64,000 bases of DNA, taken from Diplonema japonicum. Taxonomy: Eukaryota; Euglenozoa; Diplonemea; Diplonemida; Diplonemidae. A program made the translations under genes and the position numbers. The notes below the pieces were generated by a model. It saw only the letters and a list, made by a program, of their open reading frames with translations, made no database searches and had not been told where the DNA came from. Location of the stretch: NCBI GenBank assembly GCA_964019335.1, contig OZ025684.1:248001-312000 (forward strand), given 5' to 3'. Below are positions 59,860 through 64,000 of the stretch, piece by piece (position 1 is the stretch's first letter; each line of letters opens with the position of its first letter).

Positions 59860-60297
59860 GTGGCGTGCCTACCTTATGATGCTCCCCTTTTGGGGTCGTT
59901 CCCTGCTATCCACCGTAGTGCCTAGCTGTCGTTTATATCTTCCAATCCTTTCTTTCCGGTATTCTTCTCTCAGTCCTTTCAGCTTGGTCGCCGTCAGCCC
60001 CGATGCAAACAGGGCCCTCCTATCAAAGCCAACGACGTGGTCGCGGCCAATGGATCGTATCTCACCTTCTTGCATGACTGCGCCAGAAAAGCGCGTCTCC
60101 TCTTCTCCCTCATCCATGTCGCTTGCAGCGTATCCAGGATCCGCTTGATCCTCACCGCCTTCTTGTCGACGTCAATCGTCGTGTTGATGTTAACCCCCAG
60201 CGTCTTCTTCGTGTAGAACTCGAAGTCAATCGCCAGCTCGATCGCCGACACGGACGTTCCCGCCTCCGCCCACCGCAGCGCAGCCAGCCACAACCAA
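59860..60297 (-). mobile_element. LINE C-terminal fragment, second lineage
   Basis: The minus strand encodes LRWAEAGTSVSAIELAIDFE, RIKRILDTLQATW and, in another frame, HVVGFDRRALFASGLTATKL. These align in order with the last third of the LINE at 56.4-58.6 kb (SLRWYAGRKLTSVTTMELAV; THGCDRRTLFSS) but at low identity. It is therefore a different, older element. Cut off at 60297 by an A run. Confidence 0.7.
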
Positions 60298-61141
60298 AAA
60301 AAAAAAAAAAAACAGGAAAGAAAGACTAGAATCTGTAATTAGTTGTTTCTTTTCAAAGAGCGGTGCTTCGGGATGAAAAAGAAAGATTCAAATGAAGTTC
60401 CAGTGTGCAGGGTAGCGCTTACTATTAAAAAAAGAGAACAAGAACGAGGGCAGCTAAAAAGAATTGCTGCTCCGTCCACTTAGGCCCTCCTGGTTAGGAG
60501 TTCTTAGCAAGAAAAAAAAAAAAAGAAAAAGAGTCAGTTCTTAGTTTTTTGTTTGTGCACACGGTACAAATCCTGAGAGAAGTACTGCATGCTACAACTA
60601 TTCTTTTCTTTTTTTGTTGTCACACAGAAACTGAGCAGAAGAAATAGGGAGAGGAAGAAGAAAAAAGAAGAAAAAAAATTGAAGAAGCCGTTCGCACCTG
60701 GGCCATGATTTGCTTACTTAAATGTGATTACGATATCATGGCTAAGATAGCTTGTTTTCTTTTCTATTATCTTTCCTCTTTTTTCTCTCTTTTTTTTTTT
60801 TTTTTTTTTTTTTTTTGCGTTTCTTTTCCTTTTGTTGGACCTTCGTATAAATTCGTTTTATTTTTCTTTCTTTCTTTCCCCCCCCCCCTTTCCTTTACGT
60901 GTTATTAATAATTAGTTCCATTAGTTCCACTAGTTCTAGGTTGGCCATATCTCTAAAGCTCAACAAGGCTTCAGGGATGATGACCTTCCTTTCCTTTAAA
61001 CAATCATTATAGCCACATCTCCTAGCTAAAGGAGCAACGGCCACGAGGGGAGAGGAACAAAAATATTAAGGTTAACCCGAGAGAGGAGCCCCAAGAAAAT
61101 TAGTAAAGCGATAAAACAGAATAGGTAGATGGGGCCCTACC
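60298..61141. other. Gene-free spacer
   Basis: A/T and C runs. GAGTCAGTTCTTAG and TTTGTGCACACGGTACAAAT (60530-60570) resemble the head of repeat C. It presumably contains the 3' UTR of the gene ending at 61142. Confidence 0.5.
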
Positions 61142-63685
61142 CTAGTTCACGAGGGGGTGGTCCTTGCCAAGGGGCTCTATGAGTGCTGGGCTGCCTTTTG
61201 CCTTCTGCAGCCTATCGCGGTAGAGCTTCACGACAGAGGAGTCATCAGCGTAGCCCTCGAGCTCCTTGATGGCGCCCTCCACGTCGCCTGCCATCATGAG
61301 GGAGTAGCTGTTGTTGTACTTGGTGTTGGGGTCCCCTCTGGCCCCCTCCGCGAGCTGGTACATCCACTCCATGTTCTCGTGCTCCTTCTGCTTCATCACC
61401 TCGTAGACCATGAGGGTCCTCTCACAGTGCTTCGGGAACCAGACGTGCTGCAGGGACCTCACGTAGGCGACGTTCGTGACCTCCTCGTGCATCACCTTGT
61501 CGATCGCGATGTCCGCACCCCCCATCCGCCCCACCCGCTCCACAATGTGCACCCACGACGCCAGCGACCCGATGAACGAGTACTTCTTCATCCCCTCGCA
61601 CCCCATGTGCCCGCACTTCACTTCCCCCGAGACTATCCCGATCGAGAACCTCTTCCCGAGCGTCGTGTCCCCTGCGATCCCCCGCCCGCAGGTGTACGCC
61701 GCTATCCGATGTGACGAGCAAGGCCTCGCACCGTTGAACGACGCGTACAATCGGTCACCGCTGAAGCTGTCGGGGATCCCCTTTGTTGTCTTCACCATGA
61801 GCAAGGACATCGCGAGGTAGGTGTGTATGTTTGACAGGATGTCCGAAGTCTTCTTGTTCCCTGTATCCTGCAGAAAGGACACCACATTGCAGGCAAGCAG
61901 CGTCACCTTCTTCTGCTTTACATCTGAGCCGAGCAAGGCGTGCTTCCCTGCTATGATCATTGATGTCGACACGCCTGACGAGATGGAAGAATGCCTGAAG
62001 GACACACTCAGGTGGCTCGTGTTCCCATGCGGAGAGCCTGCCTCCGTGTTGTACTCATCCCCGTCGTCTGAGTCGCTTGTCTGAAGGACAGAGGCGGGCA
62101 TGTAGTTCCTGTACTCCACAAGGTTTTGGATCATCTGGAGGAAGCTGACTTGCATGAGGCGAACCTCTTGAAGGGAGCTCAGAGGGCGTTGCATGTTGAC
62201 CCCCTCCAACCGCATCACTGCCACCATCGCCATCTCCTTCTCCAGCACGAGAAGAGGGTCGATGATCTTCAGCATGAAGACAACAGCCACCACAATGAGG
62301 GCCATGCCCGCAACAGTGATGACCACGTACAGGATGGCGCGCGACACGGCAAGGTCGTCGTCCACCTTGTCCTCAGCGGCCCGGATCTCCTTCTGCGTCT
62401 CTGCCACCTTCGTGTCGATGCTGCCCAGGATGTACGCCCTGTCGATCACAATGTGCACGTACCAGTCGATCCCGTGCTTGTCAGCCATCTTCCCCACTCT
62501 GTAAAAGAACTCCTCCCCCTCCGGTGCGAGGTCAGTCGTGATGTTTAAAGTGGTGAGGTTCTTCGTTGTTGACAGCGTCTCGATGTCAAGGTTTGACTTC
62601 GCTTGGTGCCCGACACTGCGGATGATAGGGTCGGGGCTGTCCTCAAGCTTCAGCGCATGCAGGGCACCGGTGGTGTCGCGGTCGATGACAGCTCCATGCG
62701 AGGCACCTACGAGGCTTCCGATGGACGTGGGATCCAGCCAGGTGGACCGGACGGTGACGAAGACCCGACTATTGGAGGAGATGTTCAATTTGGAGAGGAA
62801 ACTGCTGACATGACGTAGGTCGGCACCTGATGAGACGAACCCAGTGCGGAGGCCGTTGTGGTAAACGGGAGTAAGGCAGGTGACGACCACAATGTCATTG
62901 TTGATGCTCACGGGCGAGGTCCACATGCTGGACCCAAGAGGAACAAAAGCAGCAGCATCGAAGAGCGAATTGTCAAGCGGCTCAGCAAGGTACTTGTCAG
63001 CACAGGGCTCGTTGGGGACAGCTCCGTTCGTGGACAACGCCGACCGCCTGCACGTAGCGATATCACGGTTGACATCTACTGACGGGTCCGTCACGAGTGC
63101 GGGCAACCCTGTTCCATAAGAGGCACTGGCAGTAAAGGTCATGTTGCGCCCGCCATGAGGATGGTCGTCCCCGTAGTTGTACAAGCCTTCTATTGAGTGG
63201 TATGATGTTGGCGGGCGTTCTATTGTCTGTGTGTCCTCATACACAATGACAACGAGCCTGTTCTTCAGGAAGACACCGATGCCGGTGCACCCTTCGTCCT
63301 TCAGGTAGTTCATGGACCAGAATATTCTTGCGATCGACGACTGATGCCATCCCCAGGTTTTTACGTCGTCCCAGTTGTTGAAGGTCAGCTCGTCAGCGAG
63401 CATCATACCAGCTGTTCTCTGAGGTAGCAGGAAGTGGAACATGTGATCGATGGTCTCACTTTGTAGGACTTCCATGTACTCTGTTGTCCTGTTGCGCACG
63501 CTGTCAGAGCCCACTGTGAAGGCCGTGTTCACAGACGCATCGCGGGACTGCTTGATATCGTCCAGAGCAGCATCGCTGCTTGTCACTGCAAGGAACGAGC
63601 TCACAAAAGCCGTCACAACAACACACAGCAGCACGAGAGATATGCTCAGCACCTTGATGCTCATCATGAGGCTTGTGCTCGTCAT
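61142..63685 (-). CDS. Receptor-like protein: cache-like ectodomain, HAMP-like linker, degenerate cyclase domain
   Basis: 847 aa from the ATG at 63685. Two membrane helices (about 10-33 and 450-472) enclose a roughly 415-residue extracellular region with several N-x-S/T sites and spacing typical of double cache sensors. A HAMP-like segment (about 473-525) and YRNYMPASVL precede a Ser-rich linker. The cyclase-homology domain (about 592-735) has LLACNVVSF with N600 at the first metal Asp and SGDRLYASF keeping D644. SFIGSLASWVHIVER has lost the base-specifying, Asn and Arg residues. Enzymatic activity is unlikely. A TPR-like tail follows (SYSLMMAGDVEGAIKELEGY). The layout recalls kinetoplastid receptor adenylate cyclases but with a dead output domain. 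The ligand is unknown. Confidence 0.8.
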   Translation of the reverse strand: MTSTSLMMSIKVLSISLVLLCVVVTAFVSSFLAVTSSDAALDDIKQSRDASVNTAFTVGSDSVRNRTTEYMEVLQSETIDHMFHFLLPQRTAGMMLADELTFNNWDDVKTWGWHQSSIARIFWSMNYLKDEGCTGIGVFLKNRLVVIVYEDTQTIERPPTSYHSIEGLYNYGDDHPHGGRNMTFTASASYGTGLPALVTDPSVDVNRDIATCRRSALSTNGAVPNEPCADKYLAEPLDNSLFDAAAFVPLGSSMWTSPVSINNDIVVVTCLTPVYHNGLRTGFVSSGADLRHVSSFLSKLNISSNSRVFVTVRSTWLDPTSIGSLVGASHGAVIDRDTTGALHALKLEDSPDPIIRSVGHQAKSNLDIETLSTTKNLTTLNITTDLAPEGEEFFYRVGKMADKHGIDWYVHIVIDRAYILGSIDTKVAETQKEIRAAEDKVDDDLAVSRAILYVVITVAGMALIVVAVVFMLKIIDPLLVLEKEMAMVAVMRLEGVNMQRPLSSLQEVRLMQVSFLQMIQNLVEYRNYMPASVLQTSDSDDGDEYNTEAGSPHGNTSHLSVSFRHSSISSGVSTSMIIAGKHALLGSDVKQKKVTLLACNVVSFLQDTGNKKTSDILSNIHTYLAMSLLMVKTTKGIPDSFSGDRLYASFNGARPCSSHRIAAYTCGRGIAGDTTLGKRFSIGIVSGEVKCGHMGCEGMKKYSFIGSLASWVHIVERVGRMGGADIAIDKVMHEEVTNVAYVRSLQHVWFPKHCERTLMVYEVMKQKEHENMEWMYQLAEGARGDPNTKYNNSYSLMMAGDVEGAIKELEGYADDSSVVKLYRDRLQKAKGSPALIEPLGKDHPLVN

Positions 63686-64000
63686 TGACGGAAAAAAAAA
63701 AAAAGAACCTTTCTCCCCCATTATTTAATTTTCAAATGTTGCGTACGTTGCAAAGAAAGAAGAAAAAAAAAAAAGAAAATAGACAAACAGAGAAATGTTT
63801 CACTAGAGTCCAATCGCCTTTGTTGTGAAGACTTAAAAAGAGCACGCGATTTCTTTTGAACAAAGAAGAGAGGAAGAACAGAAGGGAGGGGGGCCGGGGG
63901 TTTAGTAATATCGTCCCTTTCAACCCTCACAAGGTCAGTGGGGGCGGGGGAGATACAAAACGGACAGAAGAAAAAAAAAAGGGAGGAGGGGGAAAGGGAG
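63686..64000 (-). promoter_or_regulatory. 5' region and splice signals of the receptor-like gene
   Basis: On the coding strand a T/C tract lies at about 63780-63750. The first AG after it is at 63714-63713, just inside an upstream in-frame ATG at 63721, with another at 63710-63709. Splicing there would remove that ATG and leave 63685 as the start. The remainder up to 64000 is purine-rich on the plus strand with no gene. Confidence 0.5.

Overview
The window looks like nuclear DNA of a free-living kinetoplastid flagellate, most likely Bodo saltans or a close relative. Three things point there. All 18 host genes that I accept lie on the minus strand. None needs an intron. Most are preceded, on the coding strand, by a long T-rich polypyrimidine tract and then the first AG, the expected arrangement for spliced-leader trans-splicing of a polycistronic transcript. 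The species name is an inference; the one-strand layout and the tracts are seen directly. Spacers are full of A, T, C and G homopolymers and most short open frames in them are artefacts of these runs.

Layout. 1-3048: a partial ankyrin/F-box-like protein. 3.05-13.1 kb: a gene-poor zone with a MITE and a 2 kb relative sharing the same terminal inverted repeats, SINE-like repeats, LINE scraps and a tyrosine-recombinase remnant. 13.1-13.6 kb: a small CCCH zinc-finger protein. 15.2-17.3 kb: a decayed piggyBac element with intact TIRs and TTAA duplications. 17.8-23.0 kb: two membrane proteins with degenerate class III cyclase domains, the second fused to an ammonium transporter. 25.3-37.1 kb: six tandem ferric-reductase/NADPH-oxidase-like genes. 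37.4-39.4 kb: a membrane adenylate cyclase with complete catalytic residues. 40.5-48.0 kb: a Cys-rich type I surface protein, a protein kinase fused to a kinesin-like domain without a working P-loop, and a secreted sulfatase. 49.5-55.3 kb: three near-identical membrane-anchored alpha-carbonic anhydrases in about 2.34 kb repeat units. 56.4-60.3 kb: a 5'-truncated LINE, an unclassified TIR element and a second LINE fragment. 61.1-63.7 kb: a receptor-like protein with a cache-like ectodomain, a HAMP-like region and a degenerate cyclase domain.

How the genes fit together. The set is dominated by surface and environment-facing functions: metal reduction or electron transfer, CO2/bicarbonate conversion, sulfate release, ammonium sensing or transport, and cyclic-nucleotide signalling. 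Four proteins carry a class III cyclase homology domain, but only the one at 37.4-39.4 kb keeps the catalytic set; the other three look like receptors or pseudo-enzymes. All four share a short Y/F-x-P element just before the cyclase domain, and the three degenerate ones also share a TPR-like tail. The ferric-reductase and carbonic-anhydrase arrays show recent tandem duplication and gene conversion.

Mobile DNA includes at least one LINE family, a SINE-like family that ends in the same 3' tail as the LINE, piggyBac, two TIR families, foldback elements and a short dispersed repeat of about 110 bp. No rRNA gene, intact tRNA gene or CRISPR array was recognised.
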